Source: Streptococcus panodentis
Lineage (GTDB): Bacteria > Bacillota > Bacilli > Lactobacillales > Streptococcaceae
NCBI RefSeq assembly: GCF_017884005.1
Contig: NZ_QFAY01000028.1
Coordinates: forward strand, 1 to 37,542
DNA length: 37,542 nt
Direction: 5' to 3'
The notes below the pieces were generated by a model. That model searched no databases. It saw nothing but the letters and a program-made list of their open reading frames with translations, and was not told the origin of the DNA. Below, in pieces: positions 17,101-25,334 of the stretch. The translations under genes were made by a program, and so were the position numbers. Within the stretch, counting starts at the first letter, position 1. Every line of letters starts with the position of its first letter.

Positions 17101-18174
17101 ACTGGCAGAGTGAGCGGGCTCAGCCTGACAGCTGCTGCCCTAGTCGTCGTAGAGGGGATTGTGGCGGTGGAAAATGGCAGTGCGGTCACGCTGGTGAATG
17201 AAGCACCGGACTTGCCGGAGAGGGTTTCTGTTTTTCTGTCCAACGGCAAGACCGATACCGCCGCGGTTGACTGGGAAAAGATTTCTCCGCAGCAGTATGC
17301 GCAGCCGGGTTCCTTTCTGCTGAAAGGCAGCGTGTCAGGCTGCAGGCTGCAGGCGGAGCTGCAGGTGCGGGTAGCAGAAAGGGGCCAGCTGTCAGAAATC
17401 ATCTCGGACCAATGGACGGGTTCCCCTCTGCCGCTGGCCTTTGCGTCAGACTCTCAAAAGCAGCACGGCGCAGCTTACCTCAATGACCGGCAGCTTGCTG
17501 TGAGCGGGAAATCTTCTCGTTATTGGACCAGTGCAGCCGGGGCGGATCAAGCCTATGCAGGTGTACTGTTTGGCGATGCCGGAATGCTCAGTGAGCGTTT
17601 TGCAGATAATCTGTTCCTGCATTTCCACCAAATGAGTCCTTGCAGTTTGCTGGAAAATATCAGGGTGGAGTACTATGTCGGCAAGGAGCCTCAATTGCCG
17701 CAAGATGCGGATAATCTAGCAAAAGAAGAAACGGTTCTTTCGGACAGTCAGCATTGGAAATCGGTGGCCCATCTGTCTATTGCCGAGCCGCCAGCAGCGG
17801 GCAGTATCTTGGCACTGCATTTTGACAAAGTGCAAACCTATGCGCTGCGCGTGCTTTTCTCAGGCTTGACCCAAGCTCCAGCTTTGGCAGAACTGCAGGT
17901 TTTTGCCAGAAAAGCCCCGGCTTTTGCCACAGCAGATGTGAGGATTTTCATCAAAGGGCAGGAGCTGCAGCTCAGGGAAGACCAGCAGGATATTGTGCTG
18001 GGAGAGACGGTTCTGCCTTCCCAGATAAAACTAAAGCTGACGCAGGGGGCCAGCTCGACAGCGATTCCGGCTGTAAAGGCAGATGAGCCAATCCGCCTCC
18101 TCATTCGAGCAGAAAATGGCAGCTTGCTGCAGGAATACCGCCTATGGCAGACCGAAGTCAGGCCAAAAAGCTGA
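14128..18174 (+). CDS. Large GH2 beta-galactosidase with Ig-like modules, no export signal
   Basis: Cleaves terminal beta-linked galactose, with beta-1,4 linkage as in N-glycan LacNAc arms expected by similarity to BgaA-type enzymes. It has 1348 residues. The N-terminal sugar-binding sandwich has GVYMDSQVFVNGQLVGRYPSG-like sequence near 91-111. The barrel holds HGVCLHHDHGALGAA near 301, the acid/base E420 in the segment WSIGNEISEAKG and the nucleophile E501 in the segment LYGSETSS. Beta-rich modules follow, including two Big_4-like Ig repeats (about 930-1090) and a discoidin-like module (about 1095-1270). AAGGAG precedes the ATG. Unlike pneumococcal BgaA it has no signal peptide and no LPXTG motif, so it should be cytoplasmic. 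The C terminus ends without any sorting sequence and I see no displaced one downstream. Confidence 0.92.
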   Translation: MKELRGQQTLRKHWLFSQQVTKDQALAEEICPEDWESVKLPHDWSIYYDFDAQSPAQNEGGQLNGGSAWYRTAFFLEDDVSKKAVRLCFDGVYMDSQVFVNGQLVGRYPSGYTPFSYDITRYLRNDGSENILAVHVVNQQPSSRWYSGSGIYRDVHLLVQEQVHVCLDGVAIAFPELEMEQDGWVDTVVETRVTNASLQDAPVYLRQQIIDRQGQVAADWTDSSTQLLLPQMDIVFRQVLPVFQPALWDVRSEEPALYQLITRVYQGNTLVDERSDSFGYRYLSWSPSQGFFLNGQYLKLHGVCLHHDHGALGAAENEKAEYRRLKQMKEMGANAIRTAHNPASPQTLKLAAELGLLVQEEAFDTWYGGKKTYDYGRFFEEKVLHPEAKAGDTWSDYDLRMLVERGKNNPAIFMWSIGNEISEAKGDAHSLATVKRLVQVVKSVDPTRYVTMGIDAFRFGDGSGGHERIAAELDAVGLNYAEENVDQLRQRHPDWLLYGSETSSATRTRGSYFRPHREWIGHNKGLRNFEQSDYGNDRVAWGRTASSAWLFDRDRADYAGQFVWTGCDYIGEPTPWHNQNETPVNSSYFGLVDTAGIPKNDYYFYQSQWRTRDDCPMVHLLPHWNWEKAGLRRQVMDSSGRIPVRVYSNAASVELYLNGLSQGRKAFCQKKTVDGRPYQEGSRAAELYLEWLLPYVPGKLLAVAYNQVGEEIARDCLQTAGKAARLHLLREEDRIRADGREVAYIRYQIEDRDGNLVPTANHQVHFSLSGQGRMVGLDNGRQASRERYKAQADGTWRRRVFNGQGMAIIESTEEDGSFTLHASSQGLEADSVTIFTGEGTAVCQQPAESLELSFGSDEWLEDETLLLECFVCYPDGRKQRISAQALEWEISGEGWLTIKEDRCQLRQAGKVTLRASYGHLQTELQRMIQSRRKLTRAVAVRPIRVYTQLQQQPVLPEKVVVEMEGGFPKTYPVSWETVSEENLSRYQEVTVTGRVSGLSLTAAALVVVEGIVAVENGSAVTLVNEAPDLPERVSVFLSNGKTDTAAVDWEKISPQQYAQPGSFLLKGSVSGCRLQAELQVRVAERGQLSEIISDQWTGSPLPLAFASDSQKQHGAAYLNDRQLAVSGKSSRYWTSAAGADQAYAGVLFGDAGMLSERFADNLFLHFHQMSPCSLLENIRVEYYVGKEPQLPQDADNLAKEETVLSDSQHWKSVAHLSIAEPPAAGSILALHFDKVQTYALRVLFSGLTQAPALAELQVFARKAPAFATADVRIFIKGQELQLREDQQDIVLGETVLPSQIKLKLTQGASSTAIPAVKADEPIRLLIRAENGSLLQEYRLWQTEVRPKS

Positions 18175-18260
18175 AAACAGAAGCCGAGCCGTCTGAGCAT
18201 GAGCTATATGCCCTGCTGATCTCTCGCTTTTCTTCGTTTTCACAGTTGCAGTCTGCTAGG

Positions 18261-18325
18261 CTGTTTTCCAAAAGCCAGACCGCTTTGCAGGCAATGCTGC
18301 AGCCATCAGGGGAGTCTGTCCCGCC
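18261..18325 (+). repeat. Degenerate R1 repeat
   Basis: TGTTTTCCAAAAGCCAGACC followed by GCAGCCATCAGGGGAGTC and TGTCCCGCC aligns with the R1 copies over their length, with several changes. The inner inverted repeat GGGA-gtctg-TCCC is kept. It lies between the GH2 and GH29 genes. Confidence 0.6.
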
Positions 18326-18360
18326 ATCATACCCCTGTATCTTATATAAATGGAGAAGAA

Positions 18361-20073
18361 ATGAAAGCAAACAGCGAAATGGCGGGCTTTGGTCCTCTGC
18401 CATCCAAAGCCCAGCTGCGTTATCATGAGGATGAATTGGCAGCCTTTATCCACTTTGGGATCAATACCTTTTATGATCAGGAGTGGGGCAATGGTCAGGA
18501 AGACCCGCAGCGTTTCAACCCATCGGCTCTTGATACGGATCAATGGATCCGGGTGCTGAAAGAGACGGGCTTTAAGCGGGTGATTGTGGTTGTCAAGCAC
18601 CATGACGGCTTTGTCCTCTACCCTTCCCGCTGGACCGACCATACCATTGCGGCCAGCCCTTGGCGGGATGGGAAAGGCGATGTATTGGCAGAGGTTTCGA
18701 AATCAGCCAGCAAGTATGATATGGACTTGGGGATCTATCTGTCTCCCTGGGATGCGCACAGCCCGCTCTATCATGTGGAGACGCAGGAAGCCTACAATCA
18801 CTATTACCTGCAGCAGTTAAAGGAGATTCTGGCCAATCCTCTCTATGGCAATAAAGGAAAATTTGTCGAAGTCTGGATGGACGGAGCGCGGGGAGAAGGT
18901 GCGCAAAAGCTGGTCTATGATTATCCGGCCTGGCTGGCAGCTATTGCGGAGGCACAGTCGGATGCTTTGGTTTTTTCGACTGAAGCGACAGGGATTCGCT
19001 GGATTGGCAATGAAAACGGCCGGGCGGGCGACCCTCTGTGGCAGAAGGTCAATCCCAATCAGCTCAGCGAGCATACGGCACCTGCTTATCTGAATCACGG
19101 TGATCCAGATGGCACGGTCTATTCTCTGGGAGAGGCGGATGTCTCCATTCGGTCGGGCTGGTTTTATCATACCAGTCAGAGGCCGAAAAGCTTGGCAGAT
19201 CTGCTGGATATTTACCTGCACTCGGTCGGGCGGGGGACGCCGCTGCTGCTCAATGTCCCTCCGACAGAGGAGGGACTTCTGGCTGCGGCCGATGTCGAGC
19301 GTCTGCAGGAGTTTCATGAGGCTGTCACAGCGCTGTATGCGGCCGATTTGGCCTTGGGTGCTGAAGTCTGGGCCGACAGTGAGCACCCGGACTGTCCTGC
19401 TGGTCATTTGACTGACGGCCGGCCAGCTGCTTTTTGGATGCCTGCCTCAGATCAGCAGCCTTTTACCCTTGAGCTGGATTTGGGGCAAGACTGTTTGTTT
19501 GATACGGTTGAGCTGAGAGAGGATATGGCTCAGGGGCAGCGGGTTGCCTCCTTTTACCTAGAGGTGGAAAAGGAGCGGGGCTGGGCTGCCTTTGCGGCTG
19601 GGAAGACGATTGGCTATAAACGCTTGCTTTTAGGAGACGCTGTGTGGGCCAGACGCCTGCGCTTGGTTTTGACCGATGTTCAGGCACCCCCCATCTTGAC
19701 CAAGTGGTCGGTTTACAAGGCGCCTCAGTCCATGGAGAAAAGAAGCTGTTCGGCAGCTTTGCTTTTTGAACGTCCTACTTACCATGTTGCCAGCGGTCAG
19801 TCGGTACAGGTCCGCCTGCAGAGACAAGATGGACTGACCATACCGGAATCCATCCGGCTTGTCACCGAGCCGGGAACGGGTGTACATGGTGTGGCTTATC
19901 AGGATCAGGTTTTTGACCTGCATTTTGCTGCGGGTGAAGCGTTCAAGGAAGTGGGAATAGCCAGTCTGGCCTTTTCAGGAGAGAGGAGTTTGGACTTTTA
20001 TCTCTGCGCCAGCAGACCAGATGGCCGCCAGAGCAGAACGAAAATTATCGTAAGGAATACAGCTGATGAATAA
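18361..20073 (+). CDS. GH29 alpha-L-fucosidase (alpha-1,3/4 type)
   Basis: Removes alpha-linked fucose from glycans. The sequence most resembles the GH29B group, which acts on alpha-1,3/4 fucose of Lewis-type antennae. It has 570 residues and no signal peptide, so it should be cytoplasmic. The barrel covers about 1-340: FIHFGINTF near 29, VKHHDGF near 78, the nucleophile D174 in the segment EVWMDGARG, and E218 in the segment GNENGRAG as the probable acid/base. A discoidin-like module (about 350-460) and a further C-terminal domain follow. GGAGAAG supports the ATG. It is 186 bases downstream of the GH2 gene and followed by a strong terminator, so the two may be cotranscribed. It corresponds to the fucosidase at the end of the pneumococcal GH20-ROK-GH38-GH125-GH92-GH29 block, from memory. 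Confidence 0.93.
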   Translation: MKANSEMAGFGPLPSKAQLRYHEDELAAFIHFGINTFYDQEWGNGQEDPQRFNPSALDTDQWIRVLKETGFKRVIVVVKHHDGFVLYPSRWTDHTIAASPWRDGKGDVLAEVSKSASKYDMDLGIYLSPWDAHSPLYHVETQEAYNHYYLQQLKEILANPLYGNKGKFVEVWMDGARGEGAQKLVYDYPAWLAAIAEAQSDALVFSTEATGIRWIGNENGRAGDPLWQKVNPNQLSEHTAPAYLNHGDPDGTVYSLGEADVSIRSGWFYHTSQRPKSLADLLDIYLHSVGRGTPLLLNVPPTEEGLLAAADVERLQEFHEAVTALYAADLALGAEVWADSEHPDCPAGHLTDGRPAAFWMPASDQQPFTLELDLGQDCLFDTVELREDMAQGQRVASFYLEVEKERGWAAFAAGKTIGYKRLLLGDAVWARRLRLVLTDVQAPPILTKWSVYKAPQSMEKRSCSAALLFERPTYHVASGQSVQVRLQRQDGLTIPESIRLVTEPGTGVHGVAYQDQVFDLHFAAGEAFKEVGIASLAFSGERSLDFYLCASRPDGRQSRTKIIVRNTADE

Positions 20074-20497
20074 ACAAAAAGCATGAAGTTTTCGGTTCTT
20101 CATGCTTTTATCCTATTTGTTCAGTTTTTCCTTTTGAAACACCTGAGTGCAAGCTTGCTTTTGCTGGGGGGCGAGGCAGTCAAAGCAGTGCTTTAAATAG
20201 CTTCCCTCCTAGTGTTCGCTCGGTATAAAATCTGCTTTCTTCCTTGATGACAGCATGAAAAATGTCGGGATGTTCAGGGCAAAAAAGATATTACCGAAAG
20301 GCCTTTAGTTTGTGTATATATTTTGAAAAGGGTTTGGCCTATACTAGAGTATAGAAGATAATAGCACGCTCATTGAACATCTCATCAAGCAAGGTCAGTG
20401 CCGCCCTTATACTCACAGCGGTGCTGGGAAGAAGTTCTCCTGTCTGGCTTGCGGATGATTTTCGGGAAGGATAAACGAGCGGAAAAGGAAGTAGAAG
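20074..20497. other. Gene-free gap between GH29 and GH125 genes, 424 bases
   Basis: Apart from the terminator, no intact gene is seen. The part 20140-20230 has weak likeness to the BOX-type units (CAAAGCAGTGCTTT). TATACT at 20340-20345 is a possible -10 box for the mannosidase operon, without a convincing -35. A short open stretch after it (about 20350-20457) has no start codon and no recognisable product. In pneumococcus a GH92 mannosidase gene occupies this place, from memory. I see no remnant of it. Confidence 0.6.
20077..20109 (+). terminator. Terminator of the GH29 gene
   Basis: AAAAGCATGAAG (20077-20088) pairs with CTTCATGCTTTT (20098-20109) around a 9-base loop, immediately after the stop codon. 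Confidence 0.9.
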
Positions 20498-21787
20498 ATG
20501 ACTTATTCAAAAGAAATTGTCGGAAACTGGCTGGAGGCCGTCAGCCAGCTTGCCCAAGATCACCCAGACTGGGTGGCAGTCTTTAAACGCTGCTATACCG
20601 ATACTTTGGACCATACGGCTAAGGTTTTGGCGGATGGTTCAACCTTTGTGCTGACAGGGGATATTCCGGCTATGTGGCTGCGGGATTCGACCGCGCAGTT
20701 CAAGCCCTATCTCTTTGTCGCAAAGCAAGATGAGCAAATCCGCAAAACGATAGCGGGTCTGGTCAAGCGTCAAATGGCGCTGATTCTCAAGGATCCTTAT
20801 GCCAATGCTTTTAATATGGAGGAAAATTGGAAGGGGCATCATGAGACGGACCATACCGAGCTGTCCGGCTGGATTTGGGAGCGCAAGTATGAGGTGGACT
20901 CGCTTTGCTATCCCTTGCAGCTGGCCTATCTCCTCTGGAAAGAGACAGGGGAGACCAGTCATCTGGATAGGACCTTTATCGCCGGAGTCAGGGAAATCCT
21001 GCACCTTTGGCAAGTGGAGCAAAACCATGCCAACTCGCCCTATCGCTTTGTCCGTGAGACGGACCGCAAGGAAGATACGTTAGTCAATGATGGTTTTGGT
21101 CCAGATTTCGCAGTAACCGGTATGACTTGGTCCGGTTTTCGTCCCAGCGATGACGCCTGCATCTACAGCTATTTGGTGCCGTCCAATATGTTTGCCTCGG
21201 TCGTTTTGGGCTATGTGGCAGAGATTTTTGAGACCCTGCATCTGGAGGGAGCAGAGGAGCTCCTGCCTCAGGCGCGGCGCCTGCAGCAGGAGATTCAAGA
21301 CGGCATTGAAACCTTCGCCTATACCAAGAACAGCAAGGGGGAGACGATTTATGCCTTTGAGGTAGACGGTTTGGGCCATGCCAGCGTCATGGATGATCCC
21401 AATGTTCCCAGCCTTTTGGCAGCACCCTATCTGGGCTTCTGCGATATTGACGATGAAATCTATCAAAATACCCGCCGGACCATTCTCAGTCCGGAAAATC
21501 CTTACTATTATGAAGGAAAATACGCAGCCGGCCTGGGAAGTTCCCATACCTTCTATCGCTATATCTGGCCGATTGCCCTCTCTATCCAAGGTTTGACTAC
21601 CAAGGATAAGGAAGAGAAAAAACGGATCTTGGACCTGCTCGTGGCCTGCGACGGCGGCACTGGTGTCATGCACGAAAGTTTCCATGTAGATGATCCGGCC
21701 AAGTATTCCCGCGAGTGGTTTTCTTGGGCCAATATGATGTTTTGTGAATTGGTCTTGGACTACTATGATTTGAAAATTGAGGTTTAA
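20498..21787 (+). CDS. GH125 exo-alpha-1,6-mannosidase
   Basis: Inverting mannosidase that trims alpha-1,6-linked mannose from N-glycan cores. It has 429 residues, the normal length. The family hallmark GDIPAMWLRDSTAQ is at 54-67. The expected general acid lies in the segment RPSDDACIY (D218/D219), and the general base is E393 in the segment MHESFHVDDP, the same position as reported for the pneumococcal enzyme as I recall it. There is no signal peptide, so it acts in the cytoplasm. GGAAG is upstream of the ATG. It is the first gene of a tight operon with GH38, ROK and GH20 genes, and its stop is one base before the GH38 start codon. Confidence 0.94.
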   Translation: MTYSKEIVGNWLEAVSQLAQDHPDWVAVFKRCYTDTLDHTAKVLADGSTFVLTGDIPAMWLRDSTAQFKPYLFVAKQDEQIRKTIAGLVKRQMALILKDPYANAFNMEENWKGHHETDHTELSGWIWERKYEVDSLCYPLQLAYLLWKETGETSHLDRTFIAGVREILHLWQVEQNHANSPYRFVRETDRKEDTLVNDGFGPDFAVTGMTWSGFRPSDDACIYSYLVPSNMFASVVLGYVAEIFETLHLEGAEELLPQARRLQQEIQDGIETFAYTKNSKGETIYAFEVDGLGHASVMDDPNVPSLLAAPYLGFCDIDDEIYQNTRRTILSPENPYYYEGKYAAGLGSSHTFYRYIWPIALSIQGLTTKDKEEKKRILDLLVACDGGTGVMHESFHVDDPAKYSREWFSWANMMFCELVLDYYDLKIEV

Positions 21788-21788
21788 A

Positions 21789-24431
21789 ATGGAACATATC
21801 ACCCTACATATCATTTCTCACAGCCACTGGGACCGCGAATGGTATCTGCCTTTTGAGTCCCACCGGATGCAGCTGGTAGAGCTTTTTGACAGCCTCTTTG
21901 ATTTATTTGAAAACGACCCTGAGTTTAAGAGCTTTCACTTAGATGGGCAGACCATTGTTTTGGATGATTATCTGGAAATCCGCCCAGAAAATCGGGACAA
22001 GCTTCAGCATTATATCGATGAGGGGAAGCTGAAAATCGGGCCTTTCTATATTCTGCAGGATGATTATTTGATTTCCAGTGAGGCCAATGTCCGCAATAGC
22101 TTAATCGGTCAGCAGGAATGCAAAAAATGGGGTCAGTCCACAAAGATCGGCTATTTTCCGGATACCTTTGGCAATATGGGACAGGCGCCGCAAATACTGC
22201 AAAAGTCCGGTATTCATGTGGCCGCTTTTGGCCGCGGGGTCAAGCCGATTGGTTTTGACAATCAAGTCTTAGAAGATGAGCAGTTTAGCTCCCAATTTTC
22301 AGAAATGTACTGGCAGGGAGCAGACGGCAGCCGCGTCTTGGGCATCCTCTTTGCCAACTGGTACAGCAACGGCAATGAAATCCCAGTCAATCGGGAAGAG
22401 GCACGGATTTTCTGGAAGCAAAAGCTAGCGGATGTCAAGAGCTATGCTTCGACCAATCAGTGGCTGATGATGAATGGCTGTGACCACCAGCCCGTACAGC
22501 GCAATCTTAGCGAAGCGATTCGGACAGCCAATGAGCTCTACCCTGATATCACTTTTGTACACAGTTCTTTTGACGATTATGTGCAGGCTGTCGAAGCAGC
22601 CCTGCCTGAGCAGCTGTCAACCGTTCAGGGCGAGCTGACCAGTCAGGAAACAGACGGCTGGTACACTCTGGCCAATACCGCTTCTTCCCGTATTTACCTC
22701 AAGCAGGCCTTTCAGGAACAGAGCAATTTGCTGGAGCAGGTGGTCGAACCCCTGACTCTGATGACGGGCGGCCGCCATCACAAGGACCAGCTGACCTATG
22801 CTTGGAAGACCCTGCTGCAAAATGCTCCGCACGACAGCATCTGCGGCTGCAGCGTGGACGAAGTCCATAGAGAGATGGAGACCCGCTTTGCCAAGGTCGG
22901 TCAGGTTGGTCACTTTATCAAAGACAACCTTTTAAATGAATGGAAAAAGAAAATTGACAGCAGCCAGGCTGACAGCGACTGGCTCTTCACGGCCATCAAT
23001 ACAGGGCTTCATGACAAGGTGGACACCGTTTCCCTTGCTGTGAATGTAGCGGAGTGTGATTTTAAGGCAGCGCATCCGACAGAAGCCTATCGGCGTATGG
23101 CGGAGTGGCCGCTTCCTCAGCTGACAGTCAGGGACCTAGCCGGACGGCCGGTTGAAGCCAAGGTGGAAGATTTGGGAGCCCATTTCCAATACAGCCTGCC
23201 CAAGGATGCCTTTCGCCATGCCTTTATTGCCAGACAGGTGCGCGTGACCCTGCCGATTCATTTGGCGCCGCTTTCTTGGAAAAGCTTCCAGCTGGTGGAA
23301 GGAAAGGCTGAGGAGCATGCTGGTCTCTACCGCAACGGCGTCATTGACACCCCCTTTGTGACGGTCAGCGTGGATGAGGGCCTGACGGTTTACGATAAGA
23401 CGACCCACGAAGCCTATGAAGATTTTTTGCGCTTTGAAGACCGCGGTGACATCGGCAATGAGTACATTTACTTCCAGCCCAAAAATACAGAGCCAATCTA
23501 TGCTGAATTGACTGGAGTTAAGGTTCTGGAAAACAATGCCCGCTATGCAGCCTTGCAGCTGACACATGAATTGACGATTCCGAGGAGTGCGGATGACCTG
23601 CTGGATCAAGAGCAAAGGGGCCTTGTTGAGTTTAGGAAGCGCTCTACCGGCCGTTCTCAGGAGCAAACGACGATTACCCTGACTACAGAGATGACTGTCT
23701 TTGTGGACAGTCCGCAGATTCGCTTTCGGACAAAATTGACCAACACAGCCAAGGATCACCGTATCCGCTTGCTGGTCAAGACCCACAACTGCAGCAAGAC
23801 CAACGATTCTGACAGCATCTACGAGGTAGTGACCCGCCGCAACCAGCCTGCAGCTGTCTGGGAAAATCCTGAAAATCCGCAGCACCAGCAAGCGTTTGTC
23901 AGTCTCTATGATGAGCAAAAAGGGGTAACGGTGGGCAATAAAGGGCTCAATGAATACGAGATTTTAGGCGATGACACCATTGCGGTAACCATCCTGCGGG
24001 CAACAGGCGAACTGGGGGATTGGGGCTATTTCCCAACACCCGAGGCGCAGTGCCTTCGTGACTTTCAGGTCGAATACACGATTGAATGCCATCAGCCAGC
24101 AGACCGCTTTGCCGCCTATCGCCGGGCCAAGGCCTTCCAAACGCCTTTGACGGCTCTGCAGATTGCCAAACAAAAGGGTCAGGTGCCGGCGTCTGGCAAG
24201 ACCTTAGAGCATCCTGCGCTCAGCTTGGCCGCCATCTGTCCGACAGCCTACAAGGCAGCAGAAGACGGAGACGGTCAAGTGCTGCGCTATTACAATATGA
24301 GTCAGGAAACGGTTCGGGTAACGAAACAGCCGCAGACGGTCTTAGATCTGCTGGAAGAGCCAAGAGCAGAGGACTCGGGCCTGCTCAGCCCGCAGGAAAT
24401 CCGCACCGAGCGTTTAAGAGAAAGAGAATAA
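21789..24431 (+). CDS. GH38 alpha-mannosidase
   Basis: Zinc-dependent retaining mannosidase that removes alpha-linked mannose, with alpha-1,3 favoured in the characterised streptococcal relative. It has 880 residues. The zinc site includes H13 and D15 in the segment SHSHWDREW and D125 in the segment FPDTFGNMGQ, the latter also the nucleophile. The central helical part has the segment NAPHDSICGCSVDEVH near 355, which carries another zinc-ligand histidine, and a large beta-sandwich half follows. The ATG at 21789 is chosen over an in-frame TTG at 21777 because TGAGG is 6 bases upstream of it. There is no signal peptide. It works with GH125 to strip the mannose core of imported glycans. Confidence 0.94.
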   Translation: MEHITLHIISHSHWDREWYLPFESHRMQLVELFDSLFDLFENDPEFKSFHLDGQTIVLDDYLEIRPENRDKLQHYIDEGKLKIGPFYILQDDYLISSEANVRNSLIGQQECKKWGQSTKIGYFPDTFGNMGQAPQILQKSGIHVAAFGRGVKPIGFDNQVLEDEQFSSQFSEMYWQGADGSRVLGILFANWYSNGNEIPVNREEARIFWKQKLADVKSYASTNQWLMMNGCDHQPVQRNLSEAIRTANELYPDITFVHSSFDDYVQAVEAALPEQLSTVQGELTSQETDGWYTLANTASSRIYLKQAFQEQSNLLEQVVEPLTLMTGGRHHKDQLTYAWKTLLQNAPHDSICGCSVDEVHREMETRFAKVGQVGHFIKDNLLNEWKKKIDSSQADSDWLFTAINTGLHDKVDTVSLAVNVAECDFKAAHPTEAYRRMAEWPLPQLTVRDLAGRPVEAKVEDLGAHFQYSLPKDAFRHAFIARQVRVTLPIHLAPLSWKSFQLVEGKAEEHAGLYRNGVIDTPFVTVSVDEGLTVYDKTTHEAYEDFLRFEDRGDIGNEYIYFQPKNTEPIYAELTGVKVLENNARYAALQLTHELTIPRSADDLLDQEQRGLVEFRKRSTGRSQEQTTITLTTEMTVFVDSPQIRFRTKLTNTAKDHRIRLLVKTHNCSKTNDSDSIYEVVTRRNQPAAVWENPENPQHQQAFVSLYDEQKGVTVGNKGLNEYEILGDDTIAVTILRATGELGDWGYFPTPEAQCLRDFQVEYTIECHQPADRFAAYRRAKAFQTPLTALQIAKQKGQVPASGKTLEHPALSLAAICPTAYKAAEDGDGQVLRYYNMSQETVRVTKQPQTVLDLLEEPRAEDSGLLSPQEIRTERLRERE

Positions 24432-24449
24432 AGGAGGCAGGAGGTATTT

Positions 24450-25334
24450 ATGGTCATTGCGACAGTAGACATAGGCGGGACAGGCGTTCAGTTTGCTGCT
24501 ATGTCAAAAGAAGGAAAGATACTGGAAAAAAGAGAAATAGCAACTCCCGCTTGTTTAGAGGAGCTGCTGACTTGGCTGGACAGCTGTCTGTCAGCCGGAG
24601 ACTATGAAGGGCTTGCCATGAGCGTTCCCGGAGCGGTCGACCGCCGGACGGGCATCATTGGCGGTATCAGCGCGGTGCCTTACATTCATGGCTTTTCCTG
24701 GTATGAAAAGCTGGCTGCTTATGGCCTGCCAGTCCATCTGGAAAATGACGCCAACTGTGTCGGTTTGAGCGAACTGCTGGCCCATCCTGAACTTGAAAAT
24801 GCGGCCTGTGCAGTCATTGGCACAGGGATTGGCGGAGCCTTGATTGTCAATGGCCGGCTGCACCGCGGCCGGCATGGTCTGGGCGGCGAGTTTGGCTATA
24901 TGCTCCTGTCAGAACCAGCTGAAAGTCTGGGCAACTGGTCTCTTTTAGCGTCGACCGGCAGCCTGGTGCGCTCTGTTCAAGCCAGCACGGGCTCATCAGA
25001 CTGGGATGGCAGAAAAATCTACCAAGCAGCCGCTGCAGGAGATGAAATCTGCCAAGCGGCTATTGGGGAAATGAACCGTCAGCTGGCCAAGGGCTTGCTC
25101 AATATCCAATATCTCTTTGATCCAGACCGGATCAGTCTAGGCGGCTCTATCAGCCAAAACCCTGATTTTATCAAGGGTGTGCAAGAGGCTGTCGCTGCCT
25201 ATGTCGACCGTTACGAAGAATATACACTCGCACCGAAGATTGCAGCCTGCACTTATCAGGCAGAGGCCAATCTCTACGGCGCCCTTGTCAACTGGCTGCA
25301 GGAGGAAGAACAATGGCCGCATTTTCAGGCTTGA
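24450..25334 (+). CDS. ROK-family sugar kinase
   Basis: Probably phosphorylates a sugar released by the neighbouring glycosidases. It has 294 residues. The phosphate-binding loop is DIGGTGVQ (7-14), the catalytic base is D100 in the segment LENDANCVG, and GTGIGGA (124-130) is the second nucleotide motif. It lacks the DNA-binding domain of the ROK repressor at 399-1595. The cysteine-rich ROK zinc motif is absent after GGEFGYM, which is common in some ROK kinases. GGAGG precedes the ATG. The last 22 bases overlap the GH20 gene. Mannose or N-acetylmannosamine would be plausible substrates by context, but the sequence does not decide. Confidence 0.88.
   Translation: MVIATVDIGGTGVQFAAMSKEGKILEKREIATPACLEELLTWLDSCLSAGDYEGLAMSVPGAVDRRTGIIGGISAVPYIHGFSWYEKLAAYGLPVHLENDANCVGLSELLAHPELENAACAVIGTGIGGALIVNGRLHRGRHGLGGEFGYMLLSEPAESLGNWSLLASTGSLVRSVQASTGSSDWDGRKIYQAAAAGDEICQAAIGEMNRQLAKGLLNIQYLFDPDRISLGGSISQNPDFIKGVQEAVAAYVDRYEEYTLAPKIAACTYQAEANLYGALVNWLQEEEQWPHFQA

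Noticed and set aside
20350..20457. Short gene or GH92 remnant before the GH125 gene
   Set aside because: The open stretch has no start codon or ribosome site, and its translation resembles nothing I recognise.
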